Shown piece by piece: positions 23,733 to 34,988 of a DNA stretch of 64,000 nt. Source of the DNA: Acheta domesticus (taxonomy: Eukaryota; Arthropoda; Insecta; Orthoptera; Gryllidae); the NCBI GenBank assembly GCA_031308135.1, contig JAHLJT010000631.1, positions 32,597,522-32,661,521 of the forward strand, written 5' to 3'. Under the pieces are notes generated by a model. It worked only from the letters and a program-made list of their open reading frames with translations, did no database searches and was not told where the DNA came from. Made by a program: the position numbers and the translations under genes. Positions within the stretch are counted from its first letter, which is position 1. Each line of letters begins with the position of its first letter.

Positions 23733-24941
23733 CTGCAACAAACCAAATTTTGTTGAAGGGCACAAAGTAGATGATTCTGAAAAAAAAAGGCATCTAACCA
23801 AGATAATATTAATGAAAACATAATACTACTAAACCTACCTGAAGATGAGAAGACAGTAGTTAAGAACAAAAATATGCAGACGAAACTCATCACGGGTCTT
23901 GAGAGTTATGTTTCAAACAGAGAACACTTTTTGTCCTACAGTTTTTTTAACTATAAATAACATTTTCTAGTTTTATAATAGACTCACTTATTGTTTTATG
24001 ACACTTAAATAGAAGAGGAAATTTAATTCATATTTTATATCATTTACAAAAAAGACAGTAAGAAAGAAAAGAAGAAAAAAAAATAGTAAATTTTTGTGGC
24101 ATTTCAAACACTGCATTATCTCTATCTGACAAAATATAGAAGCTACCTCTTGTAAGCTTGTAAGTCTTATTTTAAGTTTCCTTTTTCCTCCGAGAAAAGT
24201 AAACTAAAAATGATTTATGACTTAAGTTCAAAGCAGCAAGTAAACTCATTCCACTGCAACATTTTTGGAGATTTATAATTAAACACTGTAAAAATAAATT
24301 GGAAAGAATAATTTTAAAAACACATGCAACATATCACAAAGTAAAAATAAAGCAAAAGAAGATAAAAAAAAAAGCGTGGGAGCACTATGCAGTGTTCCAA
24401 AATTTGAATGCATTTCAAAAATATTTTGTAACATATTTCAGTAAATTAGATATGCATCCCATTCTCAGATGTTCTAAAATTATCCGAGAAACAAAACACA
24501 GGAAACGGGGAATAAGGAACAGAAACAATTAAAATAAAACACAAAATTTAAAATAAAACTTCAATACATTCTCAAGAAACATTCATCAATAATATTCCAG
24601 AGATTATTTTGCTAACAAATAATCCCTGAAAACTTTGTTTTTCATAAATAATGACACTTTCACAAGAAATGTCAAAGGTAAGTTTAACCTTTATTTAATT
24701 AAAGAAAATTATCACTGACAGCTACAAAGAACATTTATCAGTTATGCCAACAAGTATAGTTTCCACAAATGCTTCGGTAATTCACCAAGTACACATAAAT
24801 TTTTATTCTCAATACTTAAAAAACACAATGAACACTACTGACAAACACATGACACTACTGATCACTATACTTTAAATTTATTAATTTTGTTTTTCATTCT
24901 TTGAAGCTATGATTACAAGGTAAAGGAGTTACAGTAATTTC
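23733..24941. other. AT-rich intron, no gene seen
   Basis: The frame 24299-24532 (plus) is Lys-rich low-complexity sequence without domains. Confidence 0.5.
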
Positions 24942-25159
24942 TCAGAAGTGATGATCCTTTAATGTTGAGCGCTCATGCTGTGACCATATATGAGATTGCA
25001 GTCCTTGCTTCTGTTTGGCACGGTATGGACAATGTGGGCATGCAAACTTTGGTTCTTTCCCACATTCATATCTGATGTGACGCATCAGGGTGTTTTTGCG
25101 TTTGTAACGTCGCCCACATGGTTGACAAACAAACAACTGCTCTACGCCCTCCTCTGCAC
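24942..25159 (-). CDS. lola: lola alternative last exon
   Basis: Acceptor TTTCAG at 25161-25160; 71 codons then TGA. Acidic lead (AEEGVEQ), C2HC finger at about residues 12-33 (CQPCGRRYKRKNT), linker GKEPKFA, C2H2 finger at 41-62 (CPHCPYRAKQKQG, ending HIWSQH). The second finger is nearly that of the 27431 exon, pointing to a duplicated pair. Confidence 0.89.
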
Positions 25160-27094
25160 CTGAAACAGATCAGATTCTGCTGATGTATACTTCATTCAAA
25201 TGGACTGAATATGAATATTGAATTTATTTATATATACATCATTCAACAAAGACAATATTACACAATAGCCAATATAGCATAACTATAGCATGAAAGTTGC
25301 AATACAATTGTTAATTTAACTTAATCCAGAAATAAAATAAATCCATGAATTTATAAAGCAAATAGAATAGAATAAGCTGTGAAACTGTTGGTTGTCTACA
25401 AATACGGTATACTTTACCTTATTAAACAGTATTAATTTAGAAAGCAAACTTTGAAGACATCAAGTACAGATTCTGAAAGAGAGTTGCACAAAAGATAACT
25501 TTAAAATTACAATATAATAGTTAGATAAGTCTATATTTACTCACACTAAGGCTGAAAACAACAAGAAGTATTGGTCTATTTTGTTTGTTGTTTTCCGATA
25601 TTGTGTAAATTCTTTCACAAATTTGAATAATTCTTTAAACAAGCTTGCCATTCTCAGAAATCAACAAAGGTAATAACATCTTTCAGAAGTAAATTATTAA
25701 ACTAACTAATGAAAATTATAAACATGTAAGCATGTTATATTTATTTTGGAGCAAAAACTAAACATTCGGCTTCAATATATCATGTAGAAAGAACTGTAGC
25801 TCAAATTTCGCCTATAGAATGCCAATTTATGGCACGTTTTGGCTTTTTGAGCAGAATGTAGTGCACATTAAATACATTTTAAATGTGTATTATTTATGAA
25901 CTACTACACATTGTATCTATTAATTAATTAAATTATTATTAAAATATTACCCTGACCAATAACTTTTAATTTTGAATATTCAATGTTGTTTTCTTATATT
26001 TATTCATAGACATGTAATTCGTGGACTGATGTATTTATCACTGAATAATATACCAGTAGATATTATTCAGTAGCTAATGAAAAGCACCATTCAACATCTC
26101 CTTCACAATAACACTCAATTTTGAAATAAAATGTATATCAAAGTGCAATATTATGTCTATGTACTTATGAAACTGACGTGCATGTGTGCCTACTTTATTG
26201 ACCTCTTATTAGAGCTACTTGCACACAATTTCTTCCATCAAAATGTTTTATTTTCAGAATCCTCCAGGTACTACTCCCAATGACCTGTTCTGGCCATTAC
26301 GACAGTGTGATCTGACCATGAAATATTTCTCTGGGCTAAAACTGCTACAAGGATTAAGAATTATAACAGAAGGGCAATCAAGCAATTCAAAAACAAATAT
26401 CTTTGGGTTAGAAACAATTCATTCAATGGAATATCAATTAAAGTAAAAATAACTCCATTCCACAAGTAGAGAAAAGGATATGCTTATGTTGTATAATTCA
26501 AATCATTAGTAGTTTCTCTCAACGATACTATACTTAATTTTCCTATTTACCTATACATTTTTTTTCATCAATTACTAATTCTTGTAGGTTTTAAAAATTT
26601 GAATGGAAGTTTCACTATCAATGGAAGAACTATCAAGAATGTAATGGCAAGGAATCAATCATCTTTGTAATTACAAGCTTCTGAAACGAGAAACAAATAG
26701 GATGTATGTGATGATTTTCCCCTGCTTTTCACACTGTAACTGCACGATAAAAACACCCACGATGTATATGCAATATAAAAGTAGTGTACCCCTTTTTTCC
26801 TTGCAGTTGAATAGTGCTTCAATGTCACTAATGCCTCAATAATAATTGATTTGTTTCCTGAAGAAAACACCAAAGAAGAAATGGATTAAGAGAAAATAAG
26901 AGGTTTATAATGTAACTGTAATATATAGCTACATTATACCTCAAAATATGAAACACTCTGAGCTCATGCTCAGGCAATCACAATGTGTACACAGTTAAGG
27001 GGTATTGAAGGCAAATAGCTGCGTAAGTTTGACTCTCCCACCCCTAAAAAGCAAGAAGAAAATTAGAACTATTTCAAGTCTTTGTGCCATGCAC
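25160..27094. other. AT-rich intron, one weak exon candidate
   Basis: No finger exon. The minus-strand frame 26655-26857 follows a TTTTCTTCAG acceptor in the array phase but has no fingers or near poly(A) signal; I treat it as unsupported. Confidence 0.45.
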
Positions 27095-27250
27095 CTCAGA
27101 CTTAGCGAACAAAACATAGTCTTTTAAGAGAGTGTGATGAGACAAAGAAGGCACTGACATTGAGGTTTCTTTCCATACTACAAAGTTGTGTGATAGTTTC
27201 AGCAACAGTGATTTCTTCTTTCCAAAGATATTGCAAGAAAACTTGGCATC
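27095..27250 (-). pseudogene. lola: decayed lola alternative exon
   Basis: On the minus strand one frame reads FSCNIFGKKKSLLLKLSHNF, matching the C..CGK..SLL..L pattern with the second Cys changed to Phe. After a single-base shift it continues YGKKPQCQCLLC, matching ECGKEPQCQCPFC with Cys changed to Tyr. A stop precedes this and another follows LITLS. Missing zinc ligands, a frameshift and stops indicate a dead exon. Boundaries are approximate. Confidence 0.6.
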
Positions 27251-27387
27251 ACTAGTTAGACAACAGGAACTTGGTTACTCATCAATATTGTCACTAGAAC
27301 AGAAAAATTCTCAAAACATAACCCATAAGAGACATTAATTGAGCATATAAATACAAATTTAACACAATTATGTTGGATATTTTCTTA

Positions 27388-27393
27388 TTTATT
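27388..27393 (-). terminator. poly(A) signal AATAAA
   Basis: About 38 bases after the stop of the 27431-27684 exon. Confidence 0.65.
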
Positions 27394-27430
27394 ATTTGTT
27401 TCAGAAGAACATAACCAGTACATTAATGTA

Positions 27431-27684
27431 TCACAAAGTGAAATGCTGAAAACAAGAATACTTCTGATGCTGTGCCCAAATATGAGCGTCTAGGGTTCCC
27501 TTTTGTTTAGCACGGTAGGGACACACTGGACAAGAGAATTGTGGCTCCTTGCCACATTCAAATGCTAAATGACGTTGTAGGTTCCTGCGGTATCGGTACT
27601 TCTTTCCACATGTTTTACAGAGGAAGGAAGAAGGTCCAGGCTTGCCTGTTAATGAGTTGATTACTTGACCACTCTTTTCCAATC
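27431..27684 (-). CDS. lola: lola alternative last exon
   Basis: Acceptor TTTCAG at 27686-27685; 83 codons then a stop. Lead of about 22 residues with Gly/Pro/Ser, C2HC finger at about 23-44 (CKTCGKKYRYRRN), linker GKEPQFS, C2H2 finger at 52-73 (CPVCPYRAKQKGT, ending HIWAQH). Eleven-residue tail. Sister of the 24942 exon by its second finger. Confidence 0.89.
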
Positions 27685-27781
27685 CTGAAACAGAAAAGAG
27701 CTGGAAAGGCTGTATTTGTGGCTATGGGAAGGAAATAAATGGGTAGGATACTGGTTGAAGACAAAACAATTGTAACATTTC

Positions 27782-27787
27782 TTTATT
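27782..27787 (-). terminator. poly(A) signal AATAAA
   Basis: About 73 bases after the stop of the 27860-28107 exon. Confidence 0.6.
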
Positions 27788-27859
27788 GCACTTAAACAAA
27801 TACAGAGGGAGTGCCAAGCTGAAGATTGGGTTGGATGAGAATTGCAAGGAAGAACGACA

Positions 27860-28107
27860 TCATAGTTCAAGCTTGTGCACTGTCTGTAAGTGAGACACAA
27901 GATGGCTCTTCCGCTTTGCGCGGTGTGGACACAGCATGCAGGGAAATTGTGGCTCCTTGCCACACTCAAAGCGGGTGTGCCGGTTCAAAGTTGGTTGGTG
28001 GCTGTAGCAACGACCACAACGAGCACATGCAAAGCCACGCTGCAAAGGTGGTCTTAGGGGTCCTGTAGGGAGCATTGGAGTCCAATTCACTGCTTTCATA
28101 TCTTGAC
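27860..28107 (-). CDS. lola: lola alternative last exon
   Basis: Acceptor TTGCAG at 28109-28108; 81 codons then TGA. Pro-rich lead, C2HC finger at about residues 28-49 (CARCGRCYSHQPT), linker GKEPQFP, C2H2 finger at 57-78 (CMLCPHRAKRKSH). Four-residue tail KLEL. Confidence 0.89.
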
Positions 28108-28592
28108 CTGCAACACGCCAGCGCAGACACCACTCAGTGCTCAACCAATTCTATCCCCCACTCTCACTCACTGAATTCTTTCCAATGTCATCAGGCAGGA
28201 GTTAGCCTGATGTCAGGAGGCTAGGTGGAGTGCAGAATTTATATTTCAAACACTACAGTATTTCTGTACACAAAATTTTATTTAAATTTATACAGATCAA
28301 ATCACAGAGCACATAGTAGAGTTCAGGGCTGTAGAACAAGTCCATATCTTGGTGCTGTGATCATAACCAATGCAACCCAGAACCAATAGTCTCTTGTAAT
28401 GTGCAAAGAAACAAAACATATTGTAGCAACTGTATATACACAACTTCAGACCACACAATAATTTTTTACAAGAATTATACCTGGCATTGTGTGCATTCTG
28501 GAAGGTACCACAACTGGAAACAGGTACCAGAAATATACGTATACCCACATTCAATCATTACTCTTTAGTCACAGACACATACTGTTGCAACA
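28108..28592. other. Intron, no gene seen
   Basis: Slightly less AT-rich sequence with no recognisable coding content. Confidence 0.45.
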
Positions 28593-28598
28593 TTTATT
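28593..28598 (-). terminator. poly(A) signal AATAAA
   Basis: About 34 bases after the TAG stop of the 28632-28891 exon. Confidence 0.65.
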
Positions 28599-28631
28599 CC
28601 ACCTGAGATACAACAAACTAAAGAATCAAGG

Positions 28632-28891
28632 CTAATGAGATGATGGAGCTGGGCCACTGCCACTAGCACCAGGGTGAAAAGTGGCCAGATGTCGTTGCAG
28701 ACGATTACGTAGTTTGAAGCGGCGTCCACAGACAGGGCAAGCAAGCTTGGTTCGGCATTCGTAACGAAGGTGATGTGTCAGTGTTGAGAGATGAGAGTAG
28801 CGACGCTTGCACAGTGCACAGGGGAAGCCAGCATCTGCTGGCACAGGGCGCACTACAGCTGGTGCAGCAGGTGGGGCAGGAGGTGGTTGTG
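28632..28891 (-). CDS. lola: lola alternative last exon, short linker
   Basis: Acceptor TTGCAG at 28893-28892; 85 codons then TAG. Pro/Ala-rich lead, C2HC finger at about residues 25-46 (CALCKRRYSHLST). The linker is only five residues (RTKLA) where relatives have seven (GKEPQFQ). C2H2 finger at 52-73 (CPVCGRRFKLRNR). Gly/Ser/Pro tail. The altered linker should change the geometry of the pair. Confidence 0.88.
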
Positions 28892-29082
28892 CTGCAACAG
28901 GCATGTGGCTGTCAGTGGTTGCCACAGTAGTGGCATGATGCAAGGATTGAAGTAGATGAGAGAAGTAGCAGGTGGATATATGAAAGAGTCATGATTCATC
29001 AGGATTAAGAACGAGCACACAGGAAGAAGTAAGGAAGAAATACTAACAGAGAGCAGGTATATATGCATTTGAGAGCAATTCC

Positions 29083-29384
29083 TCAAGGAAATGGTGCCCG
29101 AGGATATTGAGGAACAGGAGCATTTGTTCCACTGGTTACAGCAGGATCATCAGCAGCAAGAGATGTAGTGCGATTGCGCATATGGCGGGCACGCACGTGT
29201 GCCCAAAGGTTGTCACTGCGTTTGGTGCAGAAGCCACACTCCACACACTGGAAGGCAGCTTCTTTGCCGCACTCTAGACGACGATGTCGGCTGAGACTGA
29301 AGCTGTGCTTGTACCGGCGGCCGCATGCTCCACATGTATATTGGCGTTGCTCACCGCAGTCCGTACTCCCTCCTGCTCCTGCAC
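29083..29384 (-). CDS. lola: lola alternative last exon
   Basis: Acceptor TTGCAG at 29386-29385; 99 codons then TGA. Gly-rich lead, C2HC finger at about residues 18-39 (CGACGRRYKHSFS), linker GKEAAFQ, C2H2 finger at 47-68 (CVECGFCTKRSDN). The 32-residue tail is Ala/Pro/Thr-rich. Its acceptor is only about 21 bases below the stop of the 29408 exon, so the two probably share one terminal exon and poly(A) site. Confidence 0.88.
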
Positions 29385-29407
29385 CTGCAACGGATGCCTT
29401 ACTCAGC

Positions 29408-29694
29408 TCAACGATGTGCAGGTGGCAGTGGTGGTAAGGGTGGACCAGGTTGCTGCGGAGGTGGGCCAGGGGGCAGCACAGCTGGGGGTGGCAAAGATGT
29501 CGGAGCAGGCCACTGTGGACTGTGGACTGCTCGCACATGTTTCACAAGGTCGTGCTTGTGCTTGGTACGGTGTGGGCACACAGGGCATGCATACTGTGGT
29601 TCTTTACCACACTCAAAGCGCCAGTGGCGGCGTAGTGTTGAGCGGTGACGGTAGAACTTGTTACAAACGCCGCACACAAAGCCCATGTCTCCTC
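29408..29694 (-). CDS. lola: lola alternative last exon
   Basis: Acceptor TTGCAG at 29696-29695; 94 codons then TGA. C2HC finger at about residues 8-29 (CGVCNKFYRHRST), linker GKEPQYA, C2H2 finger at 37-58 (CPVCPHRTKHKHD). The 37-residue tail is over half Pro. With the next acceptor 21 bases away it cannot have a separate poly(A) site; a transcript using it would carry the 29083 exon as 3' UTR. Confidence 0.88.
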
Positions 29695-29838
29695 CTGCAA
29701 CGAAGTGGAGACAAAAACTGAAAGTAAGTGCAATTGGAAACAGTAGTGGGATCAGGAATATGAGGAGAAAGGAGCTCGTTGCATAAAATGAACTGATTCA
29801 GAGCACAGAATGTTTTTAATGATTTTCTGTACACATCA

Positions 29839-30077
29839 CTACATGTTGTGACCCTTATCACTGTGAGCCAATGGATGCAACATTCGACAGTGAGTGGCCA
29901 GATTACTCTTTTGCTTGGCTCGATAGGGGCACCACTGGCAGGCAAACTGGGGCTCCTTGCCACACTCATATCGCACATGTCGTTGTAGAGTAGACATTCG
30001 TCGGTACACCCGGCCACATGCCCGGCATGGGAAGGCAGCCTCAACAGTGTAAGAAGCAGGGGTGTCAGAGAAAGTTC
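29839..30077 (-). CDS. lola: lola alternative last exon
   Basis: Acceptor TTTCAG at 30079-30078; 78 codons then TAG. Lead with Ser/Thr/Pro, C2HC finger at about residues 18-39 (CRACGRVYRRMST), linker GKEPQFA, C2H2 finger at 47-68 (CQWCPYRAKQKSN). Eleven-residue His-rich tail. An ATTAAA variant poly(A) signal lies about 20 bases after the stop (29814-29819). It has no in-frame ATG before the fingers, so its start rests on the acceptor. Confidence 0.88.
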
Positions 30078-30603
30078 CTGAAATAATCCAGAAATGTTTC
30101 TAGATTAGAAAAATTATCTCGGAAGAACATCAATTTCAGAAAAGACATCAACAGGGAACAATATTCAAATTGTATAAGAGAAACATCTATCTTATTTTAC
30201 TTATATTATAGATTACAACATATCATGAAAATAATTGTAGGTGTCTTACACTAAGGCAACATTAGGGTCCCACACATTTTAGCACAATTCTAAATGTGTA
30301 AAGAATTACAACATTGAACATCTTTTTATACCTTTCATGTAAAAAATAATAACTTTAGTTGATTCAGAAAATAACTAGAATTTATGAAGAAATGAAAAAC
30401 AAATATGAAAAATGTTGGCCTACCATATACCCATACATGTGAGGCAAATATTCCTAATGCACAGAAATTCATGTAAATGCTGATGTTCTGGGATGATGCA
30501 TTTGAATTATTTATTTATTCCTTCAGATAGCATCTGGTCCCACTTGCGATACAATAGCAATTTTTTTTACCCACATAATATATACCACACAATCAATATT
30601 GGT

Positions 30604-30604
<1 letters not shown>
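30078..30604. other. AT-rich intron, no gene seen
   Basis: Start of a 10-kb stretch without lola exons. No coding content was recognised here. Confidence 0.5.
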
Positions 30605-30638
<34 letters not shown>

Positions 30639-30660
30639 AATAATAATAATAATAATAATA
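30605..30660. repeat. (ATG)n(ATA)n microsatellite
   Basis: GAT/ATG run passing into an AAT run; the upstream flank of a non-LTR fragment. Confidence 0.9.
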
Positions 30661-31280
30661 AGCTTGTCCAATCCTAGCAAAAACCAAATACTTGAAAAGA
30701 CACGATAGGGTATGTAGCTACCTCCACTGGCAGATCTGTACCGCCCTCGAAGTTCCAAACACATGCCCCAAGTGGTACGAACACTCACCGAAAACCGGTG
30801 ACGTCTGTTGGATTGTGTACGATATTGTACGACCAACAAATTCAAACTGATCGCACGATAGAGGCAAACAAACCGGATATAGTCATTTGGGATTTGGAGA
30901 ACAAATCGTGTTTACTTGTCGATGTTGCTGTACCTTGTGATCAAAACGTCGTTACCAAGGAGGCAGAGAAACATCTTAAATACAAGAGTTTGGAAATCGA
31001 GATCAGCCGAATGTGGGGCATAAGAGCACAGGTCATCCCGATAGTTATCGGAGCTCTGGGATTTGTTCCGCAAAATTTGTGTAAGAACTTGTCTAAACCC
31101 CCAGGTAATTCAAAAGACTGAGAAGTGCAAGAAATCGCTTTATTTGGAACAGCCCACATTTTGGGTAAAGTATTGTAGAGGCACCGACAGTCCCTAGATC
31201 TACTCCTTAGGTAGCTGGTTGCAACCTGGAGTAGATTTTATATTCAGCCAACACATAACATCTTTAGTCGTGATTTAGAG

Positions 31281-31281
<1 letters not shown>
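30661..31281 (+). mobile_element. Non-LTR retrotransposon 3' fragment between TAA repeats
   Basis: The frame 30798-31121 reads TDRTIEANKPDIVIWD, then LLVDVAVPCDQNV, and later MWGIRAQVIPIVIGALGF. This is the conserved C-terminal region typical of R2/R4-type elements with a restriction-like endonuclease (PD...D pattern). The upstream reverse transcriptase is missing and part of the 5' side is out of frame. TAA-type repeats flank both sides. Dong-type R4 elements are known to insert in TAA repeats, so a Dong-like origin is a reasonable inference. Confidence 0.6.

Positions 31282-31329
<48 letters not shown>
31282..31329. repeat. (AAT)n microsatellite
   Basis: AAT run at the 3' side of the non-LTR fragment. 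Confidence 0.9.
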
Positions 31330-31332
<3 letters not shown>

Positions 31333-33294
31333 GAATATCTCCATGAACTTCGATACCACATTACATTCATTACAACCACAAACCATTTAGCAAACATCAT
31401 AATGCTACTAAAATTTTAAGATTCATAAAATACTCGCGGAACCCGGCAGACGTTGTTCTGCTCTTCATCTCCCTCTTTCCTCTTCCATCTCTCTTTGTCT
31501 CTCTCCCTATCTCTCTGTCTATTCGTCTCTCTCTGTCCTTGTCTCAGTTAGACAGTCTCTGTCTCTCTATCCCTCTCATTCACATTCAGTTGCAGATTCC
31601 GAGCAGGTGAGGTAATATTGAGAAGTGCCTGCCAATATCACAAAAATGTAATAGAATGTTCATGAAGGTCTCATCCTGTAGATTACATTGTGATAAACGT
31701 TTCTTTGAGGCCTTTGGCCTCAAAAATTTAATTTTTAATGCCATATTACGCTTTGTTTAGGAGTTTATATTGCTTGTTGTGGTAATGCTTAATGAAGTTC
31801 AACAGAAATGGACAAATGTATTAATCTTGAATAATTTTAAAGATTTCTGTAAGGTCTTCAACGAGTCTTCTCTCCTTCAAAGTTGGAATTTGGAAAATAT
31901 CTGGACTTTCTTCATAGATCATATTCCTGATTTGAGATTTTTGTTACTCTTTGTTAAACTCTCTCCAAGATGTAAATATACTCAGAGAAGTATAATTACT
32001 CAAGAAGGTAATCAGATAGAGTAACTAAACATGGTGATTGGTCTGATATATATTGAATAATGAAATGTATTACATCAGCTTGTTTCTTGGTGTGTGCAAA
32101 CTTGGTTGAAATTTGCAAATTAATTCTAAATTTCACAAAACACACATGTAAACTGACTATAAAATTTCACACCAAATAGAAATCTGGGGACACACAAATA
32201 AACTAAAGAAAGCGAGTCTGTTTTTAAGATGAAAATGTAGAAATTAGTGTGTATTTGTACACCTTTTGTTATAGTGAATTAAGGAATCTTCTTTGCACCA
32301 AATGCTTTATAGTATCAATACAATATTAAATTTCTTCAACACTGTTTTACATAATAAATCATAATAATTAAATGTATGATTTGTCTGGATAAATTTACAT
32401 ATATCTCTGCCATTCCAACAATAAAATCAAACAAGTTACCCATTTAGTAACAAGATTCCTAAATTGGGACCATGATCAATTTGTTATCATTACATTGCTG
32501 TCATTAATTTGTCTGTACTATTGTAATATTCCTATAACCAAACCTTAGAGAGTCCAGAGCTGAAAATAAGCATTTCTTAGAACTTCATTGAGGGATGAAA
32601 ATTATTGTAAAATAAGCAGATATTAGTACTTTTCTGCCATGTGACTGAAACACATATTTGTTTGGTTCTCAAACCTTTATTTTTGTTGGTTGAGCATTTT
32701 TACGACAAATATCCTCTAGTTTTGAGTGCTTCGATTTCCAATATTACTGCCTATTTAATTACTGGATCCTCAATGATTCTATAGTGACATTTTCTTTTCA
32801 TTTCCCATTTGAGTATCATGGAACTTAGCATAACAGAACACAGTGTGTGCTGGGTACAGCAAAACTGGGAAGCTATTCATCATTTGTCTGGGTCTCCTAT
32901 TAACTTTAAGATTTCCTGTAAAAATAATTGTATTGTTGAATTGGTAGTGTGGTACTACAATATCATTATCTCAAAAACTTTTTTAAAGAAAAATTAATAC
33001 ATCTCAATTTTGAGGATTGGATGGATATCTAACCAGCAACAAGTAAATTAGGGCAAAACTCATGGTTTGTGTAATAACTAGTGTAACTCTTCAAATGTAA
33101 CAGATACAGTTTGTAAGGACAACAATTACATAAAATTACTCAAAATCAAATCTAGAAATGAGCAGATTGTTAAAGAAAGACAAAGGTTTAAATATTCAAG
33201 GAGGGAGTGAAGAAATGAGACTATAGTGCCAGTCTGGTCTAAGTTAATTAGCTGCTCAAAATTAATTCTGTTACTTGGAGAGATGGATTTTGAT
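31330..33294. other. AT-rich intron with a likely degraded repeat
   Basis: A CT-rich tract follows GCGGAACCCGGCAGACGTTG near 31437-31600, which looks like part of an interspersed repeat. The rest shows no genes. Confidence 0.4.
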
Positions 33295-33531
33295 TATAGT
33301 GCGATTTTTGTAACTCTGCCCCTCAAGCCCCTATGGCCACAATAGAATATCACATGGCATTTAGCGTCTTTCTCGCGTGTGCTGGTAGATGTCACATGAT
33401 CGCAAGCATTGCTTCAAATAGTCATGATCATGCGGTATCTAGTAACTAGACTGAGGAAGACGCAAAATACCATGACATATTCCATCTCGAAGACTGGCCT
33501 TGAGGGGCAAAGTTACAAAAATTGCATTATA
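33295..33531. mobile_element. MITE with about 35-base terminal inverted repeats
   Basis: The left end TATAGTGCGATTTTTGTAAC continues with CTCTGCCCCTCAAG. The reverse complement of the right end (33497-33531) matches it with only a few mismatches (TATAATGCAATTTTTGTAAC, then TTTGCCCCTCAAG). No coding capacity in the 237 bases. Family not identified. Confidence 0.65.
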
Positions 33532-34846
33532 TGTTTGGGGATGGGACTATTGTTTAGGGACTACCATGGATACCTGCCCCAGGGATCTTGTTTCTCTGGT
33601 TGCTATAATTTGATTTTGGGAGAAAATTGCACTTTTCACTTTTTACCAACTTGAATGATATTTTCATTGGTCTGTTTTGACTGTCTGGTACTGCTGTGAA
33701 TATGTACCTGTGACTTTGCTTCTAAAAATATCATACCTGTCTTACTTAACTTCCCCAAAACAAGCATCACAAGTAGCTTGGGAGAATCAAGCATCAAACA
33801 TATTATGATGAAATCTGTTGACCAAAAACAAAAGGTGAATTACGTCCAATGAATGTGAGAAATGTATTGCCACGGTATGTACTCACTGTTTTGAGTAGCA
33901 ACTCAAATGTAATAAAAAAAAATGACCTAAAATGCATTTTCTTTCGGGGTACAATATGCCAAATACCAAGATGCCTATTTGAGGATAGATTTTATTTTAT
34001 GTTTGGAAGAATACAGTTTGCAAGTTTTGACAGAAATAGTATGCACAATGCATTTCTAGGACATTAAACATTTTTTAGTCACTTTAAAAATTTAGTATTT
34101 AATGAGTACACTCATGAAATACTAGAGAGTAAGCATGTGTTCATCTTTGATTTACTGACATAAAACATCAATAAGCAAACTCCATAATCTAAATTCTACA
34201 GAGAGGAACAATTAACTCAGGATGTCATGAAACCTGGGACAATGATAAACATTAATTTTCAGTGGATTGTATTTGAATTTCTCAATAATGCATTAATCTA
34301 CAAAGATGGTGATACTGCACCAACTAATTTTCTTATTGAGAAGCCACAAAAAATTTACTCAGAATTTGGAAATAAGTTAACAAAAAGATGTTGAGTGGAT
34401 GGATATAAATTAAGGCATTACAAATATAATTCAAATGGGAAAAAATTCTTCATCATGAACCATATTTCCTTGTAATTGTACACACAACTGAAATACTCAA
34501 GACTATATCCCTGAAAATTAGCCCCAGTAGATTGAAGATGGGCAAACTAAACAGAATGGAAGAACAAAAAAGAAAGAAGAGAAAAAAAAGAGGGTGAAAA
34601 GAAGAAAGTATTTTGGGAATACTAGATAGCAAGTTATTGAAATAGATTCAGACTATTTTACAGACGGAAATAAGAATTTTGAATTTAAATAATTTGTTTT
34701 TCAGTAACTGAAAAAAACTAGTGGAACAAAAAATGGCACAGACTTTCTCATACTATTCGTAAATGCTACATAAGTAAGTACATAATAGCAATAAATACTG
34801 CAATATTATAATGATTCCAACTGTATTTGTCTTGTAATCCTCTTTG
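33532..34846. other. AT-rich intron, no gene seen
   Basis: No recognised gene or repeat. Confidence 0.45.
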
Positions 34847-34988
34847 AAATATATTTTTTGGCCAGTATCTAAGACAAATATTTCACTTTTTAAACATTTT
34901 TATTATAAAAATTACAAAATGTTTTTATAATAAAAAGTTGAAGAAGAAGTGAAATATTTGTCTTACACACTGGCCAAGAAATATATTT
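34847..34988. repeat. Foldback inverted repeat
   Basis: Two arms of about 65 bases (34847-34912 and 34923-34988) are near-perfect reverse complements, with shared core AAGACAAATATTTCACTT and GGCCAGT. The loop is about ten bases, so the RNA could form a long hairpin. Confidence 0.75.

Noticed and set aside
29661..30044. Minus-strand frame of 127 residues
   Set aside because: Out-of-phase shadow of the 29839-30077 finger exon, which has no ATG of its own.
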